From the NCBI RefSeq assembly GCF_008271695.1, contig NZ_VKKY01000001.1, positions 1,110,589-1,174,588 on the forward strand: 64,000 nucleotides of DNA, read 5' to 3'. Each line of letters begins with the position of its first letter. Within the stretch, counting starts at the first letter, position 1. Source of the stretch: Rufibacter hautae (lineage in GTDB: Bacteria; Bacteroidota; Bacteroidia; Cytophagales; Hymenobacteraceae). The position numbers were made by a program, and so were the translations under genes. This document shows, in pieces, positions 17,767 to 27,949 of this stretch. A model generated the notes under the pieces. It was given only the letters and a program-made list of their open reading frames with translations, was not told where the DNA came from and searched no databases.

Positions 17767-19542
17767 TTAATATTCTACCACAATCATGCTCCAATACTGT
17801 AGTTCCGGTAGCGTAAAGCTGACACTGTTACCGTTCTGGGCAAAGTTCAGTGATCTGGAAGCGCCGCCGATGTTATCGGGTGACGCGCACCACACTTTCT
17901 TCACTGTTCCGGTGGCCGTGAATGTTAGCTTAGAATCCTTTACCTGAAGGGGTGCCGTCTGGATGCCTGTGTTGTCTCTCCAGTTCTGGGTTTTGGCGTT
18001 TTTAAAGTTGATCAGATGAATGACCTGATTGGTGCCTACCTGCTTGCCAATTGCCGCTACGGCTCCAGTGGAGGCTGGCCAGTTGGCTATGCTCATTTTG
18101 CCGTCGGTAGAGGAGAGCGTCACGTTGTTGAACGTACCGCCATCACGCAATATATTTTGGTAGGCCACCAAAAAGTCATAGTAGTTAACCATGGCATTTT
18201 TAAGATCCTGCTTCATCACCAGATTGCTGTTGGGGAAATACTCGTTGGCAAGCATGTGTTCTCCCAGTTCTAGGTGGGAACCGCCAAAAGCGAAGATCAC
18301 GGCGTTGGTCATTAGGACCGAAGGTGTATTGAAGAAGCCTGCATTTTTAGACAAATCGTAGTTCACGTAGGCCGCCAGCACCGTATTCTTGGTGTTGTTG
18401 CTGAGGGTGTTGTTCTGCTTGATTAGGTTCGCCAAATCATTATAGGTGTCAAACGGGCTCCAGACCTCGGTGTAAAGGAAATCGGCATTAGACTCTGCTA
18501 TTCCCTGTTGCCCGTATTGAGCTACCGCGTTCAGAACAGCGTATTTGTTTGGTGCTTCAGCTTTAACCGCATTAATGAACGGCTTAAAGGTAGAAGCTAG
18601 GTTTAACGCACTTCCATCGTACTTATAGGTAGTGCCTCTGTTGCCTAGTTGGTCCATGTGAAAACCATCAAACGCCAAGGCCTGATACACTTTCTTGTTC
18701 TGGTTGATTAAGTACTGCTGCCAGCCGGTATTGGAAGGGTCTAGCAGGTAGATGTTACTTAAGAACGGAGCGCCCAGCGGATGGAAATCTCTGTTAGTAC
18801 GGGTGTTGTCTTTGTACACAAACCATTCCCTGCTCACGCCATCAGCCTCGGCGTTATCCCAAGCCCCGTAGATCAAGTTGTACTGCATGGCCTTCATATT
18901 GAAGCCATGCGCGCTATTGATATATTTCTCAACAGTGTTGAAGTAAATGTCCCTGTTGATGATGTCTTTCCAAGTGCTTGCCGGGGCTGAGCCATTCATG
19001 GGAAGGGGCATATGGTGCTTGTTGTGCCAGTCGTAGAACTGAATACCGTTGATGTGATGCCGGTTGAGGTTGGTTGTGACTGCGTTTACTTCTGCATTAT
19101 TTAACTGAGGAAACTTAGACACAAATCCGTACCGCGGGAATTTGACCCAGTCGGATGAAACATCCACCCCTATAGTGGCATGTATAGTTTCTGTGTCATT
19201 GGCAGTGCTGAACACCTCGGCTAGGTAGCCCCTAAAATCTGTGGCGGGCGCTTTCCAGGTCCAGGTACTAGCCGTAACCGCTGCTTCACTCACCACTTGG
19301 TTCAGGTATTTGTACCTGATTTTTGCATTAGCGGGCAATTTGGAGAAATCAACCGTAATGGTGACTTCACTCCCAGGCGCATAGGCTGCTTTATCAGTGG
19401 AGATAGTCACGTTCCCGTACGCCGGGGTACCAGGGTTTACTGGCACTTCTGTTGGAGTGGGGTCAACATCACTACTGCTTTCTTTGCAACCCAATCCTAT
19501 TGACAGCACAAGCAAACAAGACCAAAAAAGTTTAGATGTCAT
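17767..19542 (-). CDS. GH66 dextranase-like lipoprotein
   Basis: A 591-residue surface or periplasmic lipoprotein. The signal peptide ends in LSIGLGC with Cys19 as lipid anchor. An Ig-like N-terminal domain (about 40-130) precedes a GH66 (beta/alpha)8 barrel: RYGFVSKFP, HHINGIQFYDWHNKHH, FDGFHMDQLGNRG with the likely nucleophile Asp297, and FLYTEVWSP with the likely acid/base Glu359. A C-terminal beta domain follows. The GH66 family contains endo-dextranases and cycloisomaltooligosaccharide glucanotransferases, all acting on alpha-1,6-glucans. No CBM35 insertion is seen in the barrel, which favours plain dextranase. This enzyme gives the best clue to the operon substrate. It is preceded by a small GATACCGG/CCGGTATC hairpin at 19556-19590. 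Confidence 0.9.
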   Translation of the reverse strand: MTSKLFWSCLLVLSIGLGCKESSSDVDPTPTEVPVNPGTPAYGNVTISTDKAAYAPGSEVTITVDFSKLPANAKIRYKYLNQVVSEAAVTASTWTWKAPATDFRGYLAEVFSTANDTETIHATIGVDVSSDWVKFPRYGFVSKFPQLNNAEVNAVTTNLNRHHINGIQFYDWHNKHHMPLPMNGSAPASTWKDIINRDIYFNTVEKYINSAHGFNMKAMQYNLIYGAWDNAEADGVSREWFVYKDNTRTNRDFHPLGAPFLSNIYLLDPSNTGWQQYLINQNKKVYQALAFDGFHMDQLGNRGTTYKYDGSALNLASTFKPFINAVKAEAPNKYAVLNAVAQYGQQGIAESNADFLYTEVWSPFDTYNDLANLIKQNNTLSNNTKNTVLAAYVNYDLSKNAGFFNTPSVLMTNAVIFAFGGSHLELGEHMLANEYFPNSNLVMKQDLKNAMVNYYDFLVAYQNILRDGGTFNNVTLSSTDGKMSIANWPASTGAVAAIGKQVGTNQVIHLINFKNAKTQNWRDNTGIQTAPLQVKDSKLTFTATGTVKKVWCASPDNIGGASRSLNFAQNGNSVSFTLPELQYWSMIVVEY

Positions 19543-19605
19543 AATAAGGTAATTTGATACCGGCCTTCCTACTGGAGAAAGTCCGGTATCATGTAAGTAA
19601 GGGAA

Positions 19606-21078
19606 CTATTGCTTTTCAAATTTGATGGTTTCGTGCAACACATCAATGGTGATCTTGTAGTTGCCAGCTTGTGCCGCGGAGATCTTCCATTTGTTGTCTG
19701 GCTGACCACCCGGTACAAATTTCATCTCTGTGCTAGTAATGTCTTCGTTGGCTGTAACGGGCATGTAGTAATCACCATTGAAGTCTTTCTGCAACGGGAA
19801 CTTGAACTCTCCCGCTTTAAGCGCACCAGTGTAAGTGAAGATGTTAGGGTTGACGGCATCACGGACCAAAGGCGTGGCATTACCAATGTCCCATCCGTTA
19901 GGGGTGGCATCTCCTACAAACCAGATTTGGGTAGGCGGCGTGAACGGCTTGATATCAATCTCCATGGTTTCCAGATCCAGCCTAATCTTGTAAGCACCCG
20001 GTGTAGTGATTCTCCACTTCAGGTCTGGGCTGCCGCCTCTCACGAGTTGAACTCCGGTCAACGAGAGGTCCTGGTTGTTAGCTAATGGCATATAGAAATC
20101 ACCTGCCCACCCATTTCCTGTGAAAGTTGGTATCTTGAACTCTCCGGCATTGAGCACTTCATTATAGGTAAACACGTAAGGATTTGACCGGTCTACCCGC
20201 ATTTTATTTGGGTTGTCAATGTTCCACCCATTAGGGGTAGCGTCTCCTACAATCCACAGCTCAGAATAAGGCGGAGCGGAGCCTTCTACAATGGAAATGG
20301 TCATGTCCAGTAGGTTCACAGAGATGGCGTACAATCCGGCTTGGGTAATGGTGAATTTATCATCCGGCTCAGCATCTGAAGTGCGGTACACCAGTTGAGT
20401 GGGAGACGTTCCTTTGTTATAAGAAGGAAGGAAAGCGCCTTTGGTGGTAATAAACTTAAAATCCCCAGTCTTGAGTCTTCCTTGCCAGGTGAACCTGCCC
20501 GGAGCAGAAGGGTTTAACGTCAAAGGCGTGGCATCATCGGCACTCCAACCGTTCGGCGTGGCGTCCCCAATCAGAAACAGAGTGGTGGAGACTGGTTGGT
20601 ATGAGGTTACTTTCAGGGTAGTAGTGGTAGAGTCTGACAAATCTGTACCAGAAACTTTCGAAACTACTTTGGCTTCAATAGTAGTCTCCACCCCGGGGGT
20701 AAGGTTCAAGCCTAGCAAAAGGTCATTAAATTCCTTCACGCTGTACTTCTTCTGGAAAATGGCTTTGCCCATATCGGCTACCACGGAGTTCTGGAAATTG
20801 TTTCCTTGCCGGTCAAGATAAAGGGTGTAGGAAATAGAATTGTTGGTACCGTAATTAGAACCGGTAGTCCAGTTGAAAGCAACGGCCTCGCTGGCTGCTA
20901 TGGTTTCCTGCAGGACCACGCTCTCTTTGCTGGTAGAAAGGGCCAGTGGCGCATTTACACCTTGGTCAAACTCGTCGTAAATATCGGTTTTACAAGAAAC
21001 CCCAAATAAGGTGACCAGTAGGAGCAGCACGGCAGAGAACCAGCTTGCTTTTTTAGGAAGGATTAGAATATTTTCCAT
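19606..21078 (-). CDS. SusE/SusF-like outer-membrane glycan-binding lipoprotein
   Basis: The ATG at 21078 was chosen because it gives a lipoprotein signal ending in LFGVSC (Cys29); an earlier in-frame ATG lies at 21105. The N-terminal 130 residues are a SusE-type Ig-like domain. After it come three similar starch-binding modules, each opening with the phrase VGDATPNGW or IGDATPNGW (near residues 175, 280 and 395) and ending in a GxYKI or AISV strand. Three such modules are typical of SusF/SusE proteins, which hold glucan at the cell surface without cutting it. The gene is the third in the susCDE block, 30 bases after susD. Confidence 0.9.
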   Translation of the reverse strand: MENILILPKKASWFSAVLLLLVTLFGVSCKTDIYDEFDQGVNAPLALSTSKESVVLQETIAASEAVAFNWTTGSNYGTNNSISYTLYLDRQGNNFQNSVVADMGKAIFQKKYSVKEFNDLLLGLNLTPGVETTIEAKVVSKVSGTDLSDSTTTTLKVTSYQPVSTTLFLIGDATPNGWSADDATPLTLNPSAPGRFTWQGRLKTGDFKFITTKGAFLPSYNKGTSPTQLVYRTSDAEPDDKFTITQAGLYAISVNLLDMTISIVEGSAPPYSELWIVGDATPNGWNIDNPNKMRVDRSNPYVFTYNEVLNAGEFKIPTFTGNGWAGDFYMPLANNQDLSLTGVQLVRGGSPDLKWRITTPGAYKIRLDLETMEIDIKPFTPPTQIWFVGDATPNGWDIGNATPLVRDAVNPNIFTYTGALKAGEFKFPLQKDFNGDYYMPVTANEDITSTEMKFVPGGQPDNKWKISAAQAGNYKITIDVLHETIKFEKQ

Positions 21079-21108
21079 ATCTGTCAAGGAGAATGAATAG
21101 GCCAATGA

Positions 21109-22623
21109 TTAGAAACCGGGATTTTGAACAAGATTAGGGTTTGCCGTTACTTCCTGCTGCGGAATGGGTAACAGCATGTGCTTGGTGCTGGCGTTTGTCT
21201 TGCCTAAAGAATGCAGGTAAGGCACAAAATACTGTCCGTTGTCATACCGGATGATATCAAACCACTGGTGTCCTTCAAAGGCTAGCTCAATCCGACGCTC
21301 TTTTCTGATGGCTGTTCTCAAAGCAGTTTGGTTAAGCCCGGTAATGTTCGGCAGTCCTGCTCTCAGGCGTACCCGGTTCAAAGGTCCCCCGCTGCTGTTG
21401 CTGGTAGCAGGGGCCTGTGCTTCTGCCGTTCTTCCCAATTCATTTAGTGCCTCGGCTTGCATCAGAAGAACATCGGCATAGCGCAACACCGGGAAATTGG
21501 CTGGGTTAGTGTTATATTCAGGAGAAACAGACTTTGGTACCAAGAACTTGCGCAGGTTATAGCCCGTCACGGAGTAAGATTTCTTGTACACCTGCCCGTC
21601 AAAGTCAGGACCGCCTTCATACAGAATGGTTTTGTCCTTTCTGAGGTCACCCGCCTCATATTGGTTCACAAACTCCTGGGTAGGCTGGTTCCATCCATAG
21701 CCCCCTGCCACCATGTTGGCGTTTCTTGGTCCGGTGAACGTGCTCACCCAAGAGGCCATCTGCTCATTGCCCCCAAAGAAATCGGCGGTGTTCACTTTGC
21801 CCGCGTATTGTACTTCAAAAAGAGATTCGGGGCCATTTTCAGTTAAAGGGTTAAAATTGGTGCTGTAGTCCGGGTTCAAGGAATATCCCAAGGCGGTCAC
21901 TTGCTCGCACAATTCCACGGTTTTGCCATAATCACCTAAAGTCAGGTACACCTTGGCTAATAACCCGGTAGCAGAACCTTTAGAGGCGCGTCCGATATCA
22001 GCGCCGGAGTAAGTTTCTCTCGTTGGCAATAACTCTATGGCCTCGGTTAAATCCTGCACAATCTGGGCATATACCTCCTCTTTAGCCGTACGCGAAGGAT
22101 AGAGATATTCTTGGGTTGGGGTATCGGGAGCATCAGTGATTAAAGGAACGTCGCCAAACGCCCTGACCAGAATAAAGTAGTAGAGACCTCTCAGGAACTT
22201 GGCCTCACCCAAAATGCGGTTCTTCAAGCCTTCTTCCATTTCGATAGCTGGCACGTATTTCAAAACCACATTGGCCCGCAGGATACCCGGGGAGGGTCCT
22301 CTCCATAAATCCAGCGCTGCTTCGTTGGCGGTGGTCAGCACAAAGTTGGAGACATCCTGCGTCCCGATCCCATCTGTGCCGCCGCCAGCTCCTACAATGC
22401 TATTACCCGCCCAGATGTCTGATCCCCAGATCTGGAAATTGTACAGCTTGGGCCACATCAAGGGTTGATAAGCACCATTGATGGCCGCAATGGCATCTTT
22501 CTCTGTCTTGTAGAAATTCTGCGGGTTAATAGTGTCTAAGGGGGTCCTGTCTAAGTAATCTTCGCAGCTTCCAAGCCCAAAAGTGAGCAACAGAGCCGCA
22601 GTATATTTTATAAATGATTTCAT
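21109..22623 (-). CDS. susD: SusD/RagB family outer-membrane nutrient-binding lipoprotein
   Basis: A 504-residue SusD-type lipoprotein with signal MKSFIKYTAALLLTFGLGSC (Cys20 lipidated) followed directly by EDYLDRTPLDTINPQNFY, the usual SusD opening. The TPR-like helical core is recognised by KNRILGEAKFLRGLYYF, and the C-terminal RagB/SusD part by RKERRIELAFEGHQWFDIIR. It would form the lid of the SusC barrel and bind the oligosaccharide. It starts 18 bases after the susC stop, as in most such pairs. The name refers to the family, not to proven starch use. Confidence 0.95.
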   Translation of the reverse strand: MKSFIKYTAALLLTFGLGSCEDYLDRTPLDTINPQNFYKTEKDAIAAINGAYQPLMWPKLYNFQIWGSDIWAGNSIVGAGGGTDGIGTQDVSNFVLTTANEAALDLWRGPSPGILRANVVLKYVPAIEMEEGLKNRILGEAKFLRGLYYFILVRAFGDVPLITDAPDTPTQEYLYPSRTAKEEVYAQIVQDLTEAIELLPTRETYSGADIGRASKGSATGLLAKVYLTLGDYGKTVELCEQVTALGYSLNPDYSTNFNPLTENGPESLFEVQYAGKVNTADFFGGNEQMASWVSTFTGPRNANMVAGGYGWNQPTQEFVNQYEAGDLRKDKTILYEGGPDFDGQVYKKSYSVTGYNLRKFLVPKSVSPEYNTNPANFPVLRYADVLLMQAEALNELGRTAEAQAPATSNSSGGPLNRVRLRAGLPNITGLNQTALRTAIRKERRIELAFEGHQWFDIIRYDNGQYFVPYLHSLGKTNASTKHMLLPIPQQEVTANPNLVQNPGF

Positions 22624-22641
22624 GCTTGTTCGTTTAAAAGA

Positions 22642-25600
22642 TTAAAAACCAATGTTGATACCGGCGCTCAGGGTTCTAGCCAAGGGATACACGCTCAGGT
22701 CTACCCCGCTGGTGCCCACTTCTGGGTCAAACCCAGTATAATCTGTAAAGGTGAACAGGTTCTGGCCTGATACATAGATTCTGGCGGAACTCATCTTCAC
22801 CTTTTGGGTAAGACTTTGCGGCAGGGTATACCCCAGGGTCACGTTTTTCACCCGCAGGTAAGATCCGTCTTCCATGAAGCGGGTAGAGTTCCTGGTGTTT
22901 TTGTTGGGATCATTGAAAACCGCCCGCGGCATGATAGCGCTGGGGTTAGACTCTGTCCAGCGGCCTAAGACCGCTGTGGTCTGGTTCTGCGCCACAGCCA
23001 TGCCTTCCTGGAAGATTCTGTTCGCGTTGAAAATGTCATTACCCTCTACCCCTTGCAGGAACAGAGTCAAATCAAATCCTTTCCAAGCCACAGTGTTATT
23101 CATAGCAAAGGTGAACCGCGGATTAGGGTCCCCTATGTAGGTGCGGTCCGCATCGGTGATCTGGCCGTCGTTGTTAATATCCAGAAACTTAACATCGCCT
23201 GGGGCGGTGCTGTTGAATGGGTCAGCGCCTTGCTGCTGGCGGGCATAGTTGTCTACTTCTTCCTGGGTCTGGAAGATGCCATTCATAACGAACCCGTAGA
23301 ACGAGTTGATAGGGTATCCCACTTTTTGGCGGTTAATCTGTCCTATACCCCCGTACAAGGGCACATCGCCGTTCAGGTTTAGGACCTCATTCTGGTTGAT
23401 GGAGAAGTTGAAGTTAGTGCTCCAATCAATTGCACCCGTCAGATTCTGGGTGTTTACGGCAAACTCAAGTCCTTTATTCCGGACCTTCCCGAAGTTGATA
23501 CTCGGCACGAAGATGTCTGAATAGCCAGTGGTTACTGGCACGTTCATGGGCACCAACATGTCATTGGTGTTTTTCAGGTAAGCATCAACGGTTACGTTTA
23601 CTCGGCCATTCAAGAAAGCAACGTCCAAACCAATGTTGGACTGTTCTACTTCTTCCCAGCGCACGTCTGCGTTTGGCAGCACCACCGGTACCACTGAGTT
23701 TACCACGGTGTTGTTGAACGTAGCTTCGCCAATGGATAATCGGGAGGCATAGGCATAGTTGCCAATGTTCTGGTTACCGGTAATACCGTAACCTACCCTT
23801 AATGATAAATCACTTAGCCAACCTATTTCTTTTAAGAAGCCTTCTTCTGAGATCCGCCACTTAGCCGAGGCAGACGGGAAGGTACCGTAGCGGTTGTTAG
23901 GCCCGAAACGGCTGCTGCCATCACGACGGATGTTGGCGGTAAGCAAATATTTATCATTATAGTTGTAATTCACCCTCCCTAAAAGGGAGAACAAGGCCCA
24001 ATCACTGGCATTTCCGCCGGAAGGAAGAGTTAAGGTGGCATTGTCCAGTTGCTGGGCATCATCACTAATGAAATCCTGCCCGGTGGCATTGATCTGATCA
24101 TAGCGGTTGTCTTGGGCACTGGTTCCTGCCAAAATGGTTAGGTGGTGCTTGCCCCCAAAAGTGGCATCATAGGTAAGGTAATTGTCCCAAAGTTTGGTGA
24201 TGCTTCTGTTAGACCCCTGATAGAGGGTGCTGAACTCATTGGCTATGGGTTTCCAAGCATATTGCGGCGACCAGCTTCTGCTGTCCCAAAAGGCAGCTTG
24301 GATACCCAAAGTGGTTTTGAATGTTAACTGCGGCAGAATAAGAAACTCACCACTTAAGTTGCCCAATACATTGTAACCGGAAGTGGTATTGTCATTGATG
24401 AGGGCCTGGCCTATGGGGTTGCGCACATCGCCATACCAGCTGCTTTGGCCTTCCGGGCCAGACCAAGTGCCATCAGGATTGTAGATCGGCTGAACCGGCA
24501 GAGCAGCCATGGCATTCCTGATATCTATGGACCCACTGCTCTTTTTGTCATGGCTTAACAAGAGGTTATTGGAAAGTTTAAACCACTTGACAAAGTTATT
24601 TTCGCTGTTGAGGGTGAGGGTATATCGTTTATACCGGTTGTTGATTACAATTCCTTGCTGGTCTGTGTAGGTGCCTGATGTATAGAAGTTAGACTTCTCG
24701 GTACCACCTGAGTAAGAAAGAGAATAGTTCTGCTGGGGTGCCGATTGGAAATATTCACCTAACCAATCTGTATTGGTAGTAATGGAGGCCGGATCTGCAT
24801 ATGCCGGGTTCTGAAGCTGACCGTTATTGGCCATGATCTCATTGTGCAAAGCAGCGAATTGGGCAGAGTTCAACATCTCCACCATGTTGGTGGCTTGCTG
24901 TACGGCCGTATACGCTTTGAACTCAAGACGTCCTTTGTCAGTACCTCTTCTGGTGGTGATCTGTACTACCCCATTAGCACCTCTTGAGCCATAGATAGCA
25001 GTAGCAGAGGCATCTTTCAGGATGTCCATGGTGGCAATGTCATCTGGGTTAATGGCATTCAAAGGAAGGTCTGTGGGTACGCCATCGATCACAATAAGAG
25101 GATCACTGTTCCCGATGGTACCAGTACCTCTTACTCTAATAGTTACGTTGCTGCCCGGAGCACCTGAACCAACTACCTGCACCCCGGCGGCACGTCCCTG
25201 CAAGGCCTGACCCGCATCTGGTACAGGTAGTGACCGGGTTTGCTCCATGTTCACTGAGGAAACAGATCCTGTTATCTCTCGTCTATTTTGGGTACCGTAA
25301 CCAACTACCACTACTTCATCCAAGGCTTTGGCATCTTCCCTTAATACCACATTCACATTGGTCTGTGTGGTTAGCGGGATTTCCTGGTTAAGGTAGCCGA
25401 TGTACGTAATCTGTAAGGTGCCACCCGCCTCGGGGACCGGAATGCTGAATTTACCGGAGCCATCCGTAGCAGTGCCTACGGTAGTACCTTTCAAGACAAC
25501 CGAAACCCCGGGAAGACCTATGCTGTTTACATCTACCACAGTTCCCGATATAGTTCGGGTGCTTTGGGCCCACGCGGGTAGGGTGAGGAAAAGAAACACC

Positions 25601-25710
25601 ACTAGGGCAGCCACCTGCCCATGCCACCTGGAAGAAAGTCCTTTCTTGCAGAAAACACAATCCACAAAAGAACTATGCTTTGGTGGCCACTGAGTTAAAA
25701 GTTTGGTCAT
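22642..25710 (-). CDS. susC: SusC/RagA family TonB-dependent outer-membrane transporter
   Basis: A 1022-residue SusC-type transporter. After the signal peptide (ending LPAWAQ) comes a carboxypeptidase-D-regulatory-like domain (TISGTVVDVNSIGLPGVSVV). Then comes the TonB-box region LDEVVVVGYGTQ, the plug with QALQGRAAGVQVVGSGAPGS and ILKDASATAIYGSRGANGVV, and a long 22-strand barrel ending in the aromatic-terminated strand AGINIGF. It would import glucan oligosaccharides using TonB-ExbBD energy. It is the first gene of the leftward operon. No exact TAnnTTTG promoter was found upstream; transcription probably depends on the SusR-like protein encoded just before it. Confidence 0.96.
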   Translation of the reverse strand: MTKLLTQWPPKHSSFVDCVFCKKGLSSRWHGQVAALVVFLFLTLPAWAQSTRTISGTVVDVNSIGLPGVSVVLKGTTVGTATDGSGKFSIPVPEAGGTLQITYIGYLNQEIPLTTQTNVNVVLREDAKALDEVVVVGYGTQNRREITGSVSSVNMEQTRSLPVPDAGQALQGRAAGVQVVGSGAPGSNVTIRVRGTGTIGNSDPLIVIDGVPTDLPLNAINPDDIATMDILKDASATAIYGSRGANGVVQITTRRGTDKGRLEFKAYTAVQQATNMVEMLNSAQFAALHNEIMANNGQLQNPAYADPASITTNTDWLGEYFQSAPQQNYSLSYSGGTEKSNFYTSGTYTDQQGIVINNRYKRYTLTLNSENNFVKWFKLSNNLLLSHDKKSSGSIDIRNAMAALPVQPIYNPDGTWSGPEGQSSWYGDVRNPIGQALINDNTTSGYNVLGNLSGEFLILPQLTFKTTLGIQAAFWDSRSWSPQYAWKPIANEFSTLYQGSNRSITKLWDNYLTYDATFGGKHHLTILAGTSAQDNRYDQINATGQDFISDDAQQLDNATLTLPSGGNASDWALFSLLGRVNYNYNDKYLLTANIRRDGSSRFGPNNRYGTFPSASAKWRISEEGFLKEIGWLSDLSLRVGYGITGNQNIGNYAYASRLSIGEATFNNTVVNSVVPVVLPNADVRWEEVEQSNIGLDVAFLNGRVNVTVDAYLKNTNDMLVPMNVPVTTGYSDIFVPSINFGKVRNKGLEFAVNTQNLTGAIDWSTNFNFSINQNEVLNLNGDVPLYGGIGQINRQKVGYPINSFYGFVMNGIFQTQEEVDNYARQQQGADPFNSTAPGDVKFLDINNDGQITDADRTYIGDPNPRFTFAMNNTVAWKGFDLTLFLQGVEGNDIFNANRIFQEGMAVAQNQTTAVLGRWTESNPSAIMPRAVFNDPNKNTRNSTRFMEDGSYLRVKNVTLGYTLPQSLTQKVKMSSARIYVSGQNLFTFTDYTGFDPEVGTSGVDLSVYPLARTLSAGINIGF

Positions 25711-26275
25711 AAAGGTGTGAAGTATGTTATGTTAGCTATTAAAATTTGTCATTTTGTTAATTTTGACAGGCTGTTCGTCAGAGGAGAAGCGCAGGAATAG
25801 ATGAAATGATGTGCGTACTTAATCCTTGTTTACAAATTTGAGATTCTTACTAGCCAAGTAGAAGAAAGTGAAATGGAAAGTAACTATTTTCAGCGGTGAA
25901 CCATGTTTAACTAAATGAAAATCAGTGTTTTAAAATTTAAAAATACCTTATTGGGGTATTGGAAAAAGTAAATGGTTTTTAGCTTAAAAAGCCCAATTTG
26001 TGTTGATTTTCATCCCATTCTTGATTTTTTAGACATTGATTAAGCCTCTACTAGGGAAGCATTACTATCGCAATGGTTTTAACAAAATCTCAAAAAGGCA
26101 TCTTGTCTTCGACTGGAAATATCATGTACCAAAACAATAGCAGGTCCTCAGTTGGCGGCTTGGAACTGGATAAAAAAGGAAACCCCTTTTCGGATTCTTT
26201 TTGTGAAAAGAGCGCCAAAAAGGGGTTTGCTGAATTTCTGGTTAAGAGGTGGCTTCAGATATTCTCAAGGCCAGC
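25711..26275. other. Regulatory gap between susR-like and susC genes, with a terminator
   Basis: No gene is supported in these 565 bases. At 26180-26228 an 11-bp stem (AAACCCCTTTT/AAAAGGGGTTT, 27-nt loop) is followed by a T run on the minus strand and should end the susR-like transcript. The remaining 480 bases form the long, A+T rich upstream region of susC and must contain its promoter and any activator sites. I did not find a consensus -7 box or an obvious repeated operator there. Confidence 0.6.
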
Positions 26276-27949
26276 CTAAAAGGCTTTGATCTCCATGATC
26301 TTTTCCTCGAAGTCATCGTTGGGCAAGATAGACCGGTTCTTGACCTTGGTTTTGTAGTTGTAGATGGTTCTCACGGAGTAGTCCAGGAATTGAGCCACCT
26401 GCTCATGGTCGGTGATGCCCAAGCGTAGGAGCGCAAAGATTCTGAGTTCAATGTTGAGGGAATTTTTGTCTTTGAGCCTGATTTTGTCTTCCTCCTTGAA
26501 ATAGGAGTTGAAAGTAGAGACAAAGTTAGGGAACAGTTTCAGGAAGGTCTGATCAAAACTCTGGAACAGCAACTCGCGCTCGTTCTGCACATTGATGCTC
26601 TTCATGGCATGTCCGATCTCGTCATACTTCTTAGCCATGAGTTTGCGATCAATGGATTTCTTGAACTTATCTATCTTGTCCAGGTACGTGGACTGGAAGT
26701 TGAACGAGTAGCCAATGTACTCCTCCTTAATTACGTTTGCCTCAATCAGCTTATCATTGGTTTCCCGCAGCTGATCATAGGCATCGGTGAGGGTCTGCTT
26801 GGCTCCCACCAGTTCATCGTTCGTTTTCTGCAGCTTGTCAAAGGCTTCGGTGAGGGTGCGTTTTGCCTCCCGCAGTTGTTTCAATTGCCGGAAGATGATG
26901 TAGGCGAAGACAAGCACCAACAAGGACAATACGGTGACCACGATGGCGTAAACGTAAAGCCGTTGGCGCTGCCCTTCCACTGTAGTCAGGCGCTCGCCCT
27001 CAATAATAGGCAGAATGGCTGCTACCTGAATAGTCCGTTGTTTGGCCCCGTAAAACGTGGCATCTTTCAAAGCCTGTTTGATGTACTCATAGGCTCTTAC
27101 CTCATCACCGGTTTTGTAGAGGAACTCCGCAAGGGTCATGAGCGCCACACCTTCTTTTACTGAGCCTTTCAGGTCGGCTATGGCGGCCTTAGCCATCATC
27201 TCAATAGCTTTTTCCTTGTCACCTTTGTTGTAGTAAATGTTGCCTAGGGAGTTTGCAGCCATCGCATATTGATTTAGCGATGGGTGGAACCTGTCTAGAA
27301 TAGTCTGAAAGTAGTCACGCGCCTCGTCTGGTTTCCCAGCTATCTCTGATCGCATCCCATTCAAGGCATGGAACCGCAGATCACTCCCGGTGAGCATAGC
27401 AAGGGCAGAATCCACATAGGCCTCTCCTTTGTTCCTGTAGCGTGTGGAATAGTAGATATCCTGGGTATAGCCAGACAGGTCATAGTACGCCCGCGATTTT
27501 AGGGCATAGTAGTCTACCTTCACGCTATCGGGCATGTTCGTGACCCCAATGGTTTCCAGTGAGTCGAGGGCCTCATTGTACATACCTGATGAAACTAGGA
27601 TAAAACTTAGTTTCAGCTTGGCGTGCGTAATCCTGACTGGGTCCTGAAGGTCTCTTGCCACCTCCTGTAATTTGAGTGCATAAGCAAAAGCTGAGTCATA
27701 TTTGAAAGCCCGATACTGATATACGAGTTTATCATACAGGGCAAAGTGCTGAAGAGGTGAATTGGTCTCCTTAAGGCTCTTTTTGAGCCTATTTAGTTGA
27801 TTGTTTTTTATATCTATAAAGCTGTCATTCCTTTTGATTGTACTAGTTAGCTCGTTGAGTAAGCTATCAGTACTAGATGATGCCGAAACAGTTAATGAGG
27901 TTAATATGAATAAGAACAACAGAAATATTGTAACATACTTGTTCTTCAT
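26276..27949 (-). CDS. SusR-like membrane-spanning transcriptional regulator (TPR, coiled coil, LuxR-type HTH)
   Basis: A 557-residue one-component regulator. Signal peptide at 1-24; periplasmic TPR-like helices (about 60-310, including NSLGNIYYNKGDKEKAIEMM); one membrane helix (the segment YAIVVTVLSLLVLVFAYII, about 330-350); and a cytosolic coiled coil with two similar copies (TLTEAFDKLQKTNDEL and TLTDAYDQLRETNDKL). At the C-terminus lies a DUF6377-type DNA-binding end, with ITDHEQVAQFLDYSVRTIYN as the helix-turn-helix. This is the architecture of SusR, which binds maltose in Bacteroides and activates the sus operon. Here the signal is probably an isomalto-oligosaccharide released by GH66. 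It lies upstream of susC on the same strand with its own terminator. Confidence 0.88.
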   Translation of the reverse strand: MKNKYVTIFLLFLFILTSLTVSASSSTDSLLNELTSTIKRNDSFIDIKNNQLNRLKKSLKETNSPLQHFALYDKLVYQYRAFKYDSAFAYALKLQEVARDLQDPVRITHAKLKLSFILVSSGMYNEALDSLETIGVTNMPDSVKVDYYALKSRAYYDLSGYTQDIYYSTRYRNKGEAYVDSALAMLTGSDLRFHALNGMRSEIAGKPDEARDYFQTILDRFHPSLNQYAMAANSLGNIYYNKGDKEKAIEMMAKAAIADLKGSVKEGVALMTLAEFLYKTGDEVRAYEYIKQALKDATFYGAKQRTIQVAAILPIIEGERLTTVEGQRQRLYVYAIVVTVLSLLVLVFAYIIFRQLKQLREAKRTLTEAFDKLQKTNDELVGAKQTLTDAYDQLRETNDKLIEANVIKEEYIGYSFNFQSTYLDKIDKFKKSIDRKLMAKKYDEIGHAMKSINVQNERELLFQSFDQTFLKLFPNFVSTFNSYFKEEDKIRLKDKNSLNIELRIFALLRLGITDHEQVAQFLDYSVRTIYNYKTKVKNRSILPNDDFEEKIMEIKAF